Shown here in pieces: positions 21,405 through 32,499 of a DNA stretch of 64,000 nucleotides. Under the pieces are notes generated by a model. That model was not told the DNA's origin, did no database searches, and saw only the letters and a program-made list of their open reading frames with translations. The stretch is from Dipteris shenzhenensis (lineage: Eukaryota > Polypodiophyta > Polypodiopsida > Gleicheniales). A program made the position numbers and the translations under genes. The DNA lies in the NCBI GenBank assembly GCA_047967505.1, contig CM106538.1. One strand, 5' to 3'. The number at the start of each line of letters is the position of its first letter. The first letter of the stretch is position 1.

Positions 21405-21560
21405 GCTCCATCTGCTGCAACTACCAGGAGAGGAAAAATAAACTCAACGTCTGTTGAAGGTGGTATACCTGTCTTCTCATCTTCAGATCTTGTTACACTG
21501 CCGGGAGAGGGAAAAAATACTCAAAGTTTGTCGAAGGTGTTATTATTGTCTTCACGCATT
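21405..21560. repeat. Diverged tandem duplication (~80 bp)
   Basis: The block 'CTGC..CTACCAGGAGAGG(A)AAAAATA..CTCAA.GT.TGT.GAAGGTG' followed by 'GTCTTC..C.TTCAGATC' occurs twice in succession (about 21412-21490 and 21495-21570). Confidence 0.6.
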
Positions 21561-22672
21561 CAGATCCTATTAGAACGAGTGTTTTTCTTTTTAATATTTC
21601 TCTTTGTGGTTGAATCTGTGGTACATTTGGGCCCACCGATGATGACTGATACAGTTCGAGAACTCGCAGAGTAAGGTTTTGTATCTGCATCGGGTGTTTG
21701 TTTGATAAAAACATGTATCCCTCCCCCAACAATGGTAGTAAGCTTGCCTTTATTGTTGGGACCAACATGAGGAGACGTGAAAGACAAGTCTCTTCTTCAT
21801 AATTCCGGTATCAAGAAGAATGCAAAGAGAACGCTAAAGACTAGTTTCTACGCAGGTGCTAAACAAGCTTGTGGAGAAGGTATTGCTCTGTTAGTTTGTC
21901 TATTTTGTAGACACATCATAATCTTTACGCTTATTGTGGCTCACATTGCTTGTCTAGTTCGGAATATGCTATGTGGGAAAGGCTGCAACACTGCATGATA
22001 ACTATAGATATCAAGCCTCCGATTGGCAAAGAAGAGAGTGCTTTTGAGATAATAGATGGATAGAACAACCTATGAAAGTATCTGCAGTTTAACATGACCA
22101 TGCAAAGGTTTTTTTGATTGTTTGGTATAATTCCGTAAATGTTGCCATATGGTTGAGCTTTCGTAATGCAAGATACTTAAACGTTTTCATTTTTTTGCAA
22201 ACATGGGAACGTTAATTCAATTGCTTATTCAAATTTCCCAATTGTTGTGTTTATGAAAGAGAGTTTCTTAAAATTACAAATGCACATTATTTTGGACTTC
22301 TTAAATATATTTCCATGGAAGATAAGAAGACAATGTTTTCTTGATATGTGTATATGTTATTTTCCATGGGAAGCGTAACATGTACGTTTGTTATCATATA
22401 GTCACACTTGGTTTAAAAAATATAAATTTTATAAAGAGGGAAAAACCATTTGTTGGGAAATTTTTATTGTTCTAAATTCATATGTGTGCATGGAAAGAAC
22501 AAATAACGTTTTGTCTCTCATTGAAATTATATGTTTTGCAAATCCAAAGCCAATATGTAAACAAGAATACTAAATCTACAAGTTTAGCCAAGCCTTGCTC
22601 ACAACAAAATGTCAATGATCTTTTACAGCAAGTTCCAATTCTGAGGCAACAAGAAACAAAAACATTCACGAC

Positions 22673-23365
22673 GTGAATGTGGAGGTTTTACATCAAACAC
22701 ATGTGTTGGCTGATGTCGCTAACGAGCCAGGGCACAGTAGGCTCACTGTGCCAACACACACAAATATCCCAAATCCAAATAGTTTGTCAGTGCTGTCCAC
22801 CATAAGTGCACTATTTGACTTTGTGCCGCACCGGTTCGCTTTCAAGGGGAAGATGTTAGCTAAATACGGTACTTTCAAAGCTAAAGACATCCCATACCCT
22901 GTGTACATGCGCATTGACCCAACTGACCAAGTGTGTTCTGAAACAATCACGCTTCATGTTCCACATGCAGATGTCTTGCAATTCAGAGACGTCTTGCAAG
23001 TCGATGAACTCTTTAGAATAGAGGGCCCGACCATCACCAAAAGGGCTCATGGTGGTGAGGGAGGCACATCTTCTTTTTCATTGCGTGTTGACACAACAAC
23101 AACAGTTCTAAAGGGTGAGCCACTTGATGGCTCCATTTCTTTTGTCCCAGACAATGTTTTTTGTGTGTATGTACCCAGGGCAACCAACCAAATAGAGAAC
23201 ATGAGGGCGTCTTTCATATCAGTAATTGACACTATTGCATTTGTTATTGCCAAAGTGGATCTTGATAGACCATCAACAGATCATTGTCGCAAACAGTCCA
23301 AACCTCGAGGATCATGCAATGGTGAGAGTGAATCCCTTCAACAAGTAGCGCATTTTGTTCTTTAA
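22673..23365 (+). CDS. RPA-like OB-fold protein of the rolling-circle element
   Basis: A 230-aa open frame contains 'HRFAFKGKMLAKYGTFKAKD', 'DVLQFRDVLQVDELFRIEGP' and '...FSLRVDTTTTVLKGE', then '..MRASFISVIDTIAFVIAKVD'. The spacing and hydrophobic pattern resemble the single-strand-DNA-binding OB fold of replication protein A, which many plant Helitrons carry next to RepHel. Assignment rests on pattern only. A preceding ORF (22482-22676) overlaps it by 4 bases in another frame and may be its frameshifted N-terminus (Asn/Gln-rich). The ORF is the longest intact one in this element. Confidence 0.55.
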   Translation: MNVEVLHQTHVLADVANEPGHSRLTVPTHTNIPNPNSLSVLSTISALFDFVPHRFAFKGKMLAKYGTFKAKDIPYPVYMRIDPTDQVCSETITLHVPHADVLQFRDVLQVDELFRIEGPTITKRAHGGEGGTSSFSLRVDTTTTVLKGEPLDGSISFVPDNVFCVYVPRATNQIENMRASFISVIDTIAFVIAKVDLDRPSTDHCRKQSKPRGSCNGESESLQQVAHFVL

Positions 23366-23383
23366 AATACTCTTTTTTCCCCC

Positions 23384-24650
23384 TTGCCGACATTCCTTGC
23401 CCTCTGGTATTTGTCTTCTATTGCAAAGAGAAGGCATACACTCGCTCGCTTGATTGAAGAATTTGGTGATGAGGGTGTTGTGACATACGTTGCAAAAAAC
23501 ATTTCATGCATGCGTGCAAGGCACACGTTGGGGGCTGAGACATACTCTTTCCCACAAAAGGTGAGGTATTACAGACGGGTCGGGCTTTCCTTTGAGAAGC
23601 ACCACCAAGTTCTTCTCACATGGATCCACAAATTGAACTCACACCTTACAACATGAAATGGAATATCAAAATTTTAAAAGAAAGGCCTCACAACACTAGC
23701 TTCCTTGCTTCTATCTTGCATCTGACTATGAACAACTACACCATATCTTGCAAGAAACATTTGCAACATGCCACTCAATGTAATGACGCAATGGACATTT
23801 TTAGAAATTGCAAATTCTCTGAATCATTGTTTCTTGCTTCTCTTATGGTGCTTAATTGTGCTTTCGGTCAATCTTTCTCTATCCTCACATAAGATGGTCT
23901 GTTGGTCTCACAAACAATGGAACTAGGCAGGGCAGACCAAAGGGAAGGACACTTCCTTTTGGTAAATGAAACAACAAAACCAGCCATGATTTTCCCAATG
24001 CTGCAAGAAAAGAAAGATGTCCATACAACATTTGGACACAGAGGTGGAGGAGCTTTGGCTGTTCCAACTTTTACAATAGCATGAAGAGTTGTCAGCAAAA
24101 GCAATTGCTATACTTTACAAGGACTTCCACCCAAAAAGTCAGCACACTATCAATGCCACATGTAATAAGATCTACAAAATCAAAACAACAATCTATCTAG
24201 CTAAAACCTCAAACCAAGGAACCAAAATTCTTACTATCTTTACCACGAAGCAACAAACTCAAGTACACTCCAATGAATGACCCGGTAGATTGAAACTAAA
24301 AAGAAAAAATAGCACGCCGCAAGGCAAGTACTTCACTAAAATGAATGAGACACCCAGTGTTGCATGCTCTTGTTGTGGGAGTCTAACTTTTGAGTTGAAG
24401 CTGAAGCGAATCATTGAAGAAATTGTCCTTGCTTCAGTGGCACCGTTGGAAGAGCTCTCCGTGTGAATAAAAATATCCTTCGCACAAATTTGTGAACTCA
24501 CATACAAAGGGCAACTCAGCCTACATAATAGTGTCATCAATGTCTTTGCAGATGTCAACAAGGCACAATATATCTTACCACGATTTGTAGATGATAATGC
24601 AATAGTAATAGTTGCAATCAAACATTGATTACACTATGATCATAACTACA
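23384..24650 (+). pseudogene. Rolling-circle element, N-terminal region, poorly conserved
   Basis: Short open pieces in several frames (e.g. 23384-23656, 23620-23892, 24089-24280) share base composition with the flanking RPA-like and Rep regions. A piece at 24290-24600 reads '..SVACSCCGSLTF', a Cys-pair as found before Rep in some Helitrons. No firm domain call is possible. Confidence 0.4.
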
Positions 24651-24658
24651 TCACTGGG

Positions 24659-25240
24659 TTGGTATGGCCAACCCTAACAATGCGCACATTGCAAGAAATA
24701 ATTGACAGTCCACTCTACAAAAAAACCAAGGTGGAAGTGGACCATGCCTGGCTAAAGCACATGGAAAAACTTCGAAGCAATGAAGAAAATAGCTCTACGA
24801 ATCAAGCAGGAGAGGTCAACCCAGGCTTCCAGAATGAGATAGACATGGACACATTAGTTCATGGCATCTACACAAGCCAACAAGTTATTGATTTTGAAAA
24901 CAAACCTTTGGCTCTTGCACCTTCTGAAGGTTTCTTGCCACTATGCCTTTTCAAAGATGAACAAGTGAAGAACTCGCATTTCCAACTCTATTTTATGGGC
25001 ACACTCGTGCGTACGACATACCATGCCAGACACCCTACCAGGCCTTGGCAAAATGGGAACTAAGAAATGAGGACAAGAGGTTCGCATTATCAATCAAGAA
25101 CTTGTTCTTCAAAACCATGAAGATACTAGTGTGCCAAATACTGTCATCCACTTGGGTCCGTATGTCCAAAGGCCAACTACAAGGAACAACAATACAAGTG
25201 AGAATTGTAGAGGTAGACACAAACATTTAGAGATTTCTAC
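24659..25240 (+). pseudogene. Rep N-terminal region (Helitron-like)
   Basis: The translation includes 'LALAPSEGFLPLCLFKDEQV', which matches the family motif 'APGEG..PLS.F.D......F'. In the next frame it gives 'WELRNEDKRFALSIKNLFFK', matching '(K)WELR..DRR.A....NIFF'. A frameshift lies near 25045. These motifs precede the HUH nuclease in RepHel proteins, so this region belongs to the same broken protein. Confidence 0.75.
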
Positions 25241-25491
25241 AGTTAAAAATTGGGTACCACGACTTCGTTTGTTTACATACATCTACCGACTACAAACAAC
25301 GATTGAAACGCAATGTCTTTGCAATTGTTTACAGCAAAAAAATGTCAAGAGCCATTGATGTCATGCCTACGCAAACTACAAGAACATCCACTCCCAAATG
25401 AAGATACCAAACATTGCCACAATGATCATGACCTCATTAGGTTGGACCCCGTAGCACAACAGCTCAATACTACACACACAAATTCAAAGCT

Positions 25492-25830
25492 TTGAAAACA
25501 CTTGTGCACCAAGACATCACTATATTCGGAAAAGTTATTGATTTCTTCTTTGTGATGGAGTTTCAAAACAGAGGTAGCCAACATGACCATGGCCTCATCT
25601 GGATAAATGAAGCCCTGACATATAGAACTTGCAAAGACAATGTCCTGGAAACCTTTATAGACACTTACATTACAACCGACAGTGCAAAACTTAATAATAC
25701 ACATGCTGACTTTCAAACTCATAGGCATAGACAAACTTGCAAAAAAAGAGGAAGGCACTATTGATTTGAATTCCCAAGACCATCGATACGGAAAACCAAG
25801 ATCTTAACACCATTTCTAGATGCAAAAAAC
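25492..25830 (+). pseudogene. HUH Rep nuclease region
   Basis: Open frame with 'VMEFQNRGSQHDHGLIWIN' at about 25552-25608. This is the conserved 'EFQ.RG.PH.H.L.W' segment holding the two metal-binding histidines (here HDH). It is followed by 'HADFQTHRHRQTCKKRG' and, after a stop at about 25761, 'FEFPRPS', matching the Helitron 'C.....H.HT.TC.K.......FP.P' zinc-like segment. The Rep domain nicks and joins single-stranded ends. The downstream active-site tyrosines were not located in the degraded sequence. Confidence 0.8.
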
Positions 25831-26600
25831 GATCTCGCCCTATAAAAAACTTCAAAGTGGTCGCACAAACACTGTAAGACAAAACAATGACGACACTAGA
25901 TTTTGATACTTTTCTTGACAAAATGTCCATGTCAGAACACAATTATGAGCTTGCTCTAAGAAGCCACATCCAGAACCCAAAACCTTCATAAAAAGACAAC
26001 CAAAAGACATACACACAAACAATTTCAATCTAATGTTGACAAAATTGTGGGAGGCAAATACTAATGTGCTATTCATTCTAAATCCTCATGGTGAAACCTC
26101 CTAGTGTACATCATACATCACAAAGATTTACAAAGAATCCAACACTACAATCAAGAGTGCGATCATGCAGAGTTTCGAAAGCAATGCTTTTACAGATGAA
26201 TAAATCAGGAAAGTCGGCAATGAGATTTTGAACATGTAGCACATCAATGCACAACAAGCCATATACCTTTGCCTTTCACTCCCACTCACAAGCACAATTA
26301 GAGAATTCTTGTACATAAACACAAGCACCCTCGATGTGCACAACTCGAGCAACTCCACCCAGAAAGCACTGACATCTTTTTCGACAACATAATCACTAAG
26401 TACTTACGAGATGAAACCAAAACTTGCAAGCCATTGCTTGGTGACTTTTGCAAGCCATTACATAGTACAAAGAGGAACAACCAAGAAAAGAAAATGCAAA
26501 TGCATAATTCGATTCAACAATTACAACCTAGCTAAAGACCTAGAAAACCATTACAGAGAACTTTGCCTATTATATTTGCCATTCAAACTTGAATAACACA
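25831..26600 (+). pseudogene. RepHel linker between Rep and helicase
   Basis: Multi-frame remnants: 'AQQAIYLCLSLPL' near 26250 (family 'SAQEA.Y.LL..PL') and 'CIIRFNNYNLAKDLENHYRE' near 26494-26553 (family 'R.RRY..YN...D.E.YYRE.LLLF.P'), followed by 'LCLLYLPFK'. Stops interrupt it. These are diagnostic for the RepHel central region. Confidence 0.7.
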
Positions 26601-26853
26601 AACTGGACATTGAGCTTCAAACTTGGAAAGACATCTACAACTGCCACCAACAAACTATTAGAGAAAACCAAGCACTGTTTCAAAGAACGGCTCATATCCA
26701 TCAACATCAAATGACATTGATACAAGCATTGCTACGAACTCAAACAATGAAAAATCGTTGAGGTCCGCATAAAATTTTGACTTTCGAAATGAACTCAACC
26801 AACAAAATAGACCCAAGGGCCTTCATGGTATCCAACAATGCAACAAAAAACAT

Positions 26854-27360
26854 TTGTCAAATGATTCATATTACTCGGTGCTAAGGAAAATGAACTCCAA
26901 GCAAAGAATCATACTAGAAGACATTCTCCTAAAAGAAAGAATAAAACCACAAACACAATTTTGCTTGTTCATTTTCAAAAACGCCAGCGCTGGTAAAACT
27001 TTTTTGGTGTTGGCAATTGTGGAGGCATTGCGACATTATTACTCACACAAAACCACAACGGATGTTCAACTCCCAAAAGCGTTACTACTAGCATACATCG
27101 GCAAAGCAACAAGAACTATAGGCCAAAGCACAATACATGTAGCACTTCACTTGCCTCTATTGACAAGCAACTGTATATCTCTATCGGTAGAGAAACTACA
27201 AACTTTATCCACGCACTACGCAAACATAGAACTAGTAGTGATTGATGAGATCCTATTGGTTGGATTAAACACCTTCATTGTGGTAGACATGAGAATGTGT
27301 GAAATAAAGCACAACCACGGCAAACCTTTCGGTGGGGTGGATATCCTACTCTATGGGTGA
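26854..27360 (+). pseudogene. Pif1-type helicase, N-terminal half
   Basis: The 168-aa open frame starts 'RKMNSKQRIILEDILL' (family 'LN.EQR.....I'), then 'FIFKNASAGKTFLVLAI', a Walker A with weakened glycines (usual G.AGTGKTF). 'LVVIDEILLVG' (Walker B, usual DE.SM) and 'HNHGKPFGGVDILLYG' follow. The stop at 27358 lies inside the 'FGG....GD..QL.PV' motif and the next frame continues it ('DLCQASLVKDSWIF'). Confidence 0.85.
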
Positions 27361-28240
27361 TCTTTGCCAAGCCAGCCTAGTGAAAGACTCTTGGATTTTC
27401 AATACACAAGACGATACAACAATCACACTAGGCTCATGTTGGAGATCACATGTTTGATAATATGAACTACAACAACCAATGCACCAGGAAAATGTGCCAT
27501 TCCTCAACATTCTAAATAGAATCCGTATAGGATCACAAACCGATGAAGACATCAAATTTCTGAACAGAAGGCACATAAAAGAACTGCTTGAGGAAAATAG
27601 TATCCCACACTTATTTTTCACAAACTTTGCAAAAGATAGACACAATGACTACGTCTTCAACAAACTACCTAGACAACCACACATAATTAAAGCGATTGAC
27701 GGTAGGTCAAACACATGCAGCAAAACCATAACAATCCTAGCTAACCCTAAGAAAACGTGTGGACTTCACAATGAACTAAGACTCAAACTAGGGATGATAA
27801 TTGAAATATGTTTGCGGAATCTTGACATCAACAATGGAATTGTGAACAGTGCAGATGGGATCTTTAGAGGTTCCAACACTAAGACAAAACCACAGCTCAT
27901 ATGGATGGAATTAAATGACAACCACGCCGGCAAAAAAACAAGATATGAAAACAAGCATTTATACAATGACAATGTACCAATATCATGGACACCGATTCTA
28001 TGAATAATTTGAGAATTCCAATTAGGTTACAACCAACTCAATACAGTCACAAGAAAACAATTCCCGATCTAGCCAATAGCTGCTGCTAGGACAATCCGCC
28101 ATTCACAAGGACTAACCATGGAATTGCTGGCATTTGATCCCACTGGCATCAAGATGCATGGCCTTGCATACACTGCGTTATCATGAGTTCATGACCCTAG
28201 CAATCTTTACTTCCTCTCCAAACTACAAAAAGAAAAAAAA
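27361..28240 (+). pseudogene. Pif1-type helicase, C-terminal half
   Basis: The open frame 27479-28003 (174 aa) carries 'LNILNRIRIGSQTDEDIKFL' and 'CLRNLDINNGIVNSADGIF' (family 'L..NLD...GL.NG..G.V'). After a stop, 28080-28220 reads 'AAARTIRHSQGLTMELLAF' then 'GLAYTALS', the helicase 'T.H.SQG.T' motif VI region. It joins the preceding half with one frameshift and lies in correct order. Confidence 0.85.
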
Positions 28241-28369
28241 TGCATTTAAGAACTAACAAGGCTAAGTACAACCTCAGCTTGGACATTTAAACAAATTGAT
28301 TTTGCAAAGAACAATCAAACTAAAAGTACATTGCAAAGCTTGAACATAAGGTCTTTATGAGATCATGAA

Positions 28370-28932
28370 CAAGACCTGCTAACATCAACAAGTATCCTCA
28401 ATGCAACCATATTGTGCTTGCAAGAAGCCCACATCCAGTCACTTCCAACCTTGGTGCTGCCAGAATTTAACAACAGTAGTGCTGGGTTTGACAACATATT
28501 ACAAAAAGGAACTAACATTGCTCCAACATGACAAGTTTTGCATTGGAGGTTGCGAGTGTTTACTTGCATTGTTGCAAACAATAACAAAACAACAAATGGC
28601 AATCATCAAATTGTATAATCAACAAAAGCATAATCTCTAACATTGATCCAAGCTATAGAGACAATGCCAAACATCATATCATAACCCACAACAACATACA
28701 TTGTGGGGGACTTCAACTGAACTACGACTCTAACACAAAACAAACAATGAAATTTCGACAAATGATGTGCTTCTACAAAATGGTACAACTTATTACAACT
28801 GCTACAACAACAAATGGGTCAAGAATCAACCAGATGTGGACAAATTGCACCGATAAAACAACTGAGCATGGCACGAACTACATGTATTGGTTTGACCATT
28901 CTTTGCTTTACACACTATCCAACAACTTTTGA
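28370..28932 (+). pseudogene. C-terminal EEP endonuclease domain of the RepHel element
   Basis: Plus-strand translation in two frames gives 'ILNATILCLQEAHIQSL' (EEP motif 'CLQE', metal-binding Glu), then 'TYIVGDFN' (GDFN box). 'LLQLLQQQ' in one frame overlaps 'QLITTATTTNGSRINQMWTN' in another, and '..YMYWFDHSLLY' follows (SDH box, here FDH). This is the endonuclease/exonuclease/phosphatase fold. Its position right after the helicase on the same strand fits Helentron-type proteins. A separate LINE endonuclease fragment is the alternative, but the motif spacing and context favour fusion. Confidence 0.65.
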
Positions 28933-29759
28933 TGATTAGAATTGATAAAGCGTAGAGGGCACTCTCTGATGTGATGAAAAATGATGCTATTTTGCATTCA
29001 CCAAATGAACTGGATAACTATGATGTGCGTGAGACTCCAAACCATGTATTGCAATTGAGGCATGCATGCACGATCGCCTAAGAGTGCAACTTTCCACGAC
29101 CATGGAATAATCAGTTGCCCTCTCCAAAACATAAGAAAAGTGAAACACCAAATAGCTTGGGAGGTAAGGCAATCTTGAAACAAATGGTGGTGTGTCTCTA
29201 ACGCAATGTTGCAAAACATGCAAATAGGTGATATCCCTCGCCACTTAGTTAAACGATCTTTTGTGGCAAACAAGTTATGAGATGCCAAACAAAGAAATTC
29301 AATCTATGAGAGGGTGCAGGTGTCTAGACCCTTCTGACTCACCTTCCCTAGGTATCTATAGAATCAAGCGGTGCAAACTTGATTTATAGAATGGCAAAAC
29401 AGTGGAGAAAAAAACAATAGTCGGAGCTAAAATGTGTTTTAGCACTGTGACCTGGCCTAGGAATAGAATCGGCTTATTGGACCATTTGTGAAATTTACCC
29501 TAAATGTTATCAAAGCACCAATCAATCCGCTGTGTGAGTGTGATGCCCAGCTCTATTGGATAGCCCAGATAGTGTATTACCTCTCCCGTGCCAATTATTG
29601 TAAAGCCATATGGAAGAACCCAAGGAGGTAGCGATTCCCAAGATAACCAAAGTAATGTAGTTTTAGAAAAATTAATTCGCAAATCAGAAACTTCTGTGAA
29701 CTCTAAATACACAAGAAGAAGAGAGTCCAAATTCTATTGTTCCCCTTCAAGAAAGTTTG

Positions 29760-29768
29760 TGTTATCAT
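29760..29768. repeat. 9-bp TSD (left) of transposon E1
   Basis: TGTTATCAT, repeated exactly at 30710-30718. It lies within the LINE catalytic-box codons. Confidence 0.9.
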
Positions 29769-30709
29769 GGGGGAAATCTTTTGGCGAGCTTTTTAATGTG
29801 AGCTTTTTTACCATTTCCTTTGTTTTTGCGAGCTTTTTTTAGAAATCCATACATGTTTTTGTTATAAGAAAGATGGGGAGGTTAGAAAGAGGGGGAGAGA
29901 ATATAGGATATGTTCATTTTCATAGCATGTGGGAGGGGTGGAAGAGTGTATACTATGCACAAGGGGGGGGAGGATATGAGTGGCAGTAGGAGGCAAAAAA
30001 TTATGGAAGATATGTCCATATTCAAAGTAGAAGGGAGGAACTATGGGAGATATGTACATTTTCAAAGTGTATAATTTGACAGATTTGACCTCATATTTGG
30101 ATTCCTCGTCGAATTCCGGTCATTTTGAGTACCAACATGACCATATTCTGATAAAAATTGGAAAAATGGTGTTTTTGCCCCAAACAGGCCAAAATGACAA
30201 AAACACCATTTTTCCAATTTTTATCAGAATATGGTCATGTTGGTACTCAAAATGACCGGAATTCGACGAGGAATCCAAATATGAGGTCAAATCTGTCAAA
30301 TTATACACTTTGAAAATAAACAAATTTCCCACATGCTCTCCCTTCCCCTTTACATTTAGTAGATGAACATAACTTTCACATTCCTCATCCTCTCTCTCCT
30401 CCTTGCACTCCTCTTTGCAGACCTTATAAGTTCCCCCTCTACGTTCTCCACTATGATAATGAATATATGTTCCAACTCCCCTCCCCTCCCTTCTCCATGC
30501 CACCTTACCCATGTGCCCGTCCCTCCCCCTTTCCTTTATCTCCCCTCCCCCCCCTCTCTCCTCTTAACTGCAACCACAACCCAAACTTTCAACCCACCCC
30601 ACTCCATGACCCCCCCCCCTCTCTCTCTCTCAGGTAAATGAAAAGCTCGCAATATTCATGAAAATTGAAAAAAAGCTCATGACAAAAAGCTCACAAAAAA
30701 ATCACACCC
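29769..30709. mobile_element. DNA transposon E1 of the GAGC-terminus family (941 bp)
   Basis: Flanked by the exact 9-bp duplication TGTTATCAT. The ends are GGGGGAAATC... and, on the other strand, GGGTGTGATT...; both have G(C/T)GAGC at positions 16-21 and a further TGAGC within ~35 bp. The element splits a LINE reverse transcriptase in its YADD box, and the LINE frame is continuous on removing the element and one TSD copy. Inside is a perfect 120-bp-arm hairpin near the centre, and pyrimidine/purine-rich shoulders. No transposase is present. A 9-bp TSD is typical of Mutator-like elements, and the small size makes it a MITE-like derivative. Confidence 0.9.
30058..30317. repeat. Perfect hairpin: 120-bp arms, 20-bp loop
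   Basis: Bases 30058-30177 are the exact reverse complement of 30198-30317, with no mismatch seen by eye. The loop is 30178-30197. Partial complementarity continues outside for about 20 more bases. A transcript would fold into a very long perfect duplex. The small mirrored ORFs (30043-30255 and 30120-30512 minus) only reflect the palindrome. Confidence 0.93.
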
Positions 30710-31639
30710 TGTTATCATCAGCATAGAATACGATGTGAAATGAATCATATTGGTTAGTGTCAAACCACGTAAGGATCCCTGTTGGATATGAAAATCTAGT
30801 TGTCATAGCAATGGTTCAGTAACTATGGCAAAAAGGAGAGGCGCGAGAGGGCAGCCCTAACGAACAAACCGCTTGAGTGGGAAGCATCCATAGTTGTACC
30901 CATTTATACTAACCATAGCTAAGGCATTGGAAAATCGCATTGTTATCATGTTGCAAAAATCTTCACCAAAGCCAAGCTTACGCATTGTGCTAAGCATAAA
31001 GGACTAGCTTACCCTATCATAAGCTCAAGGTTGAGCAAAAGAAATTTGAGATTCTGAGTGACAACCAAGTCGATAGCCAAGAGAACATTAAGGATCGCCT
31101 CATGAATGTTATGACCATGTAGGAATCCATATTGATGTGAGTGTAGAGTCCAAGCCAACAAGTGCTTCACTTGCAGCACCATAGCCTTGGAAAGTATCTT
31201 ATACAGGCTATTGAGCATTGTAAGGGGCCGCCAATCTCCAGGGAGGCTTCTATTTATAGATTCTGGAATAAGATTGATAACGCCTTGATTTTTGCCAAAA
31301 GAGTGCCTTGAGAATGGCAGTAATTTAGGAGATCCACGAGATCAGGACCACAAAGCTCCTAGTAATGCTGATAAAAATCTATAGGTATGTCTGTCACATC
31401 CAGGAGCTTTATTTTTTGCCATTAATGAAACAACATACCATAGCTCGGGCTTAGAGAATGGATGTAGTAACATGATGCACTCTTGTTGAGAGACCACCGA
31501 TGAAGTTGGCTCTAGAAAATGCCTCACCCTTTCTGAAGAATGCCACGTGGACCAACTTAAAGGCACCTTGAATGTTGCCGATCATCAAGCAGATATTTGT
31601 GGAAAATAGCTAAGTATAATTTTCGTGACATAAAGAAGG

Positions 31640-32485
31640 CAGTGAGGCATGCTCCATCCTTTAAAAACATTTATGCACCTCTGTAGAATTTCATGGATGA
31701 GGAAATTGAGAAACATGATTCACACTTTCATTATGCACAACAATCTTAGCATATTGAGCTGGAATGTTAGGGGTACGTGTGCCCTCTGGAAACAAATAAA
31801 GGTATGTAGTAATGCTCAAATGATAAAGCCTCACATGATTGCACTGCAAGAGACTAAAACCGGGAACTATGGATTCCAGAATATACAGCTATCCAGTTAT
31901 GAGATCTTCATTAATAGCCCTTCCATAGGGAAAGGTAGCACTGCAATTATTGTCAAATCTTAGCTCTGTAGTTGTGGAAAGTGACTCAGAGGGATTCTTC
32001 ATTGCAATTCAAGTGACAAGGCATACTTTCGAATTTCTCTTTATCTCAGTCTATGCGCCCAATATTTCACGTGATCGTATAAACCTATGGAACCATCTTC
32101 AAAACATTTGCTCAAGTAAACAGGTTTTGTTGGCAAGGGATTGGAACATGACAATCCTTCTAACAAATCGCTCGCATGAGTATAGTATATGTACCGATGA
32201 ATTACATGGTCAAATTTTGCAAATGGATGTCAACTGGTAGATTGATGTTCACTATGTTGCTTGTAGAATGTCCAATGCTTTACATGGCATAACTAGCATG
32301 AAGACCAATCTTGGTGAGCTGCAGAGCTTGATCATATATACATCTCAAAAGGCTCCTCGTGGATTGACCCGAGGTTTCAAGATGAAAAGCGCAAGAGAAC
32401 AGCTTATGGCTATTCAAGATAAATATGGTCGAGAAGTTATGAGTGACTCTAATATAGCAGATGTTATGATTTGCCACTTAACCCG
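31640..32485 (+). pseudogene. LINE endonuclease segment, inverted relative to its RT
   Basis: The plus-strand ORFs start 'NNLSILSWNVRGTCALWK' (start of the LINE APE-type endonuclease), then 'PHMIALQETKTG', 'FLFISVYAPNISRDRINLW' and 'LLARDWNMT' (degenerate GDFN). A last piece, 'SAREQLMAIQDKYGREVM', followed by 'SDSNIADVMICHL', is the linker that normally precedes RT. The RT half lies immediately left on the opposite strand and starts just where this linker would lead. That is the geometry of a 5' inversion by twin priming. The distal endonuclease region is partly deleted. Confidence 0.8.
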
Positions 32486-32499
32486 AAAAGTCAAAACCC

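Larger units (their letters stand above)
22482..28932 (+). mobile_element. Degenerate Helentron-like (RepHel + EEP) rolling-circle element
   Basis: On one strand and in order, the stretch holds an RPA-like OB-fold ORF, a Helitron-type Rep region with HUH motif, a Pif1-type helicase in three frame-broken pieces, and an EEP (apurinic-type) endonuclease. RepHel defines Helitrons. A C-terminal endonuclease is known from the Helentron/Helitron2 variants, whereas canonical plant Helitrons lack it and often encode RPA-like proteins. Stops and frameshifts throughout mean the copy is dead. I could not fix the ends: the limits given are those of recognisable coding. The right side abuts LINE sequence (about 28990). 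Confidence 0.85.
28990..31610 (-). pseudogene. LINE (plant L1-like) reverse transcriptase and C-terminal zinc region
   Basis: On minus, from right to left: 'MAKNKAPGCDRHTYRF' (31342-31566), 'LNSLYKILSKAMVL' and 'HQYGFLHGHNIHEAIL' (31009-31218), and the catalytic YADD box just right of 30719. Then comes an inserted DNA transposon (29769-30709), 'DLRINFSKTTLLWL' (29500-29730), and the zf-RVT segment 'ICMFCNIALETHHHLFQDC' (28998-29288). Stops occur between pieces. The 5' half of the same element is inverted at 31640-32485. Confidence 0.85.

Noticed and set aside
28370-28932. EEP endonuclease as an independent LINE fragment
   Set aside because: Same strand, directly after the helicase, and with motif order as in Helentron proteins; kept as part of the RepHel element but flagged as not proven.
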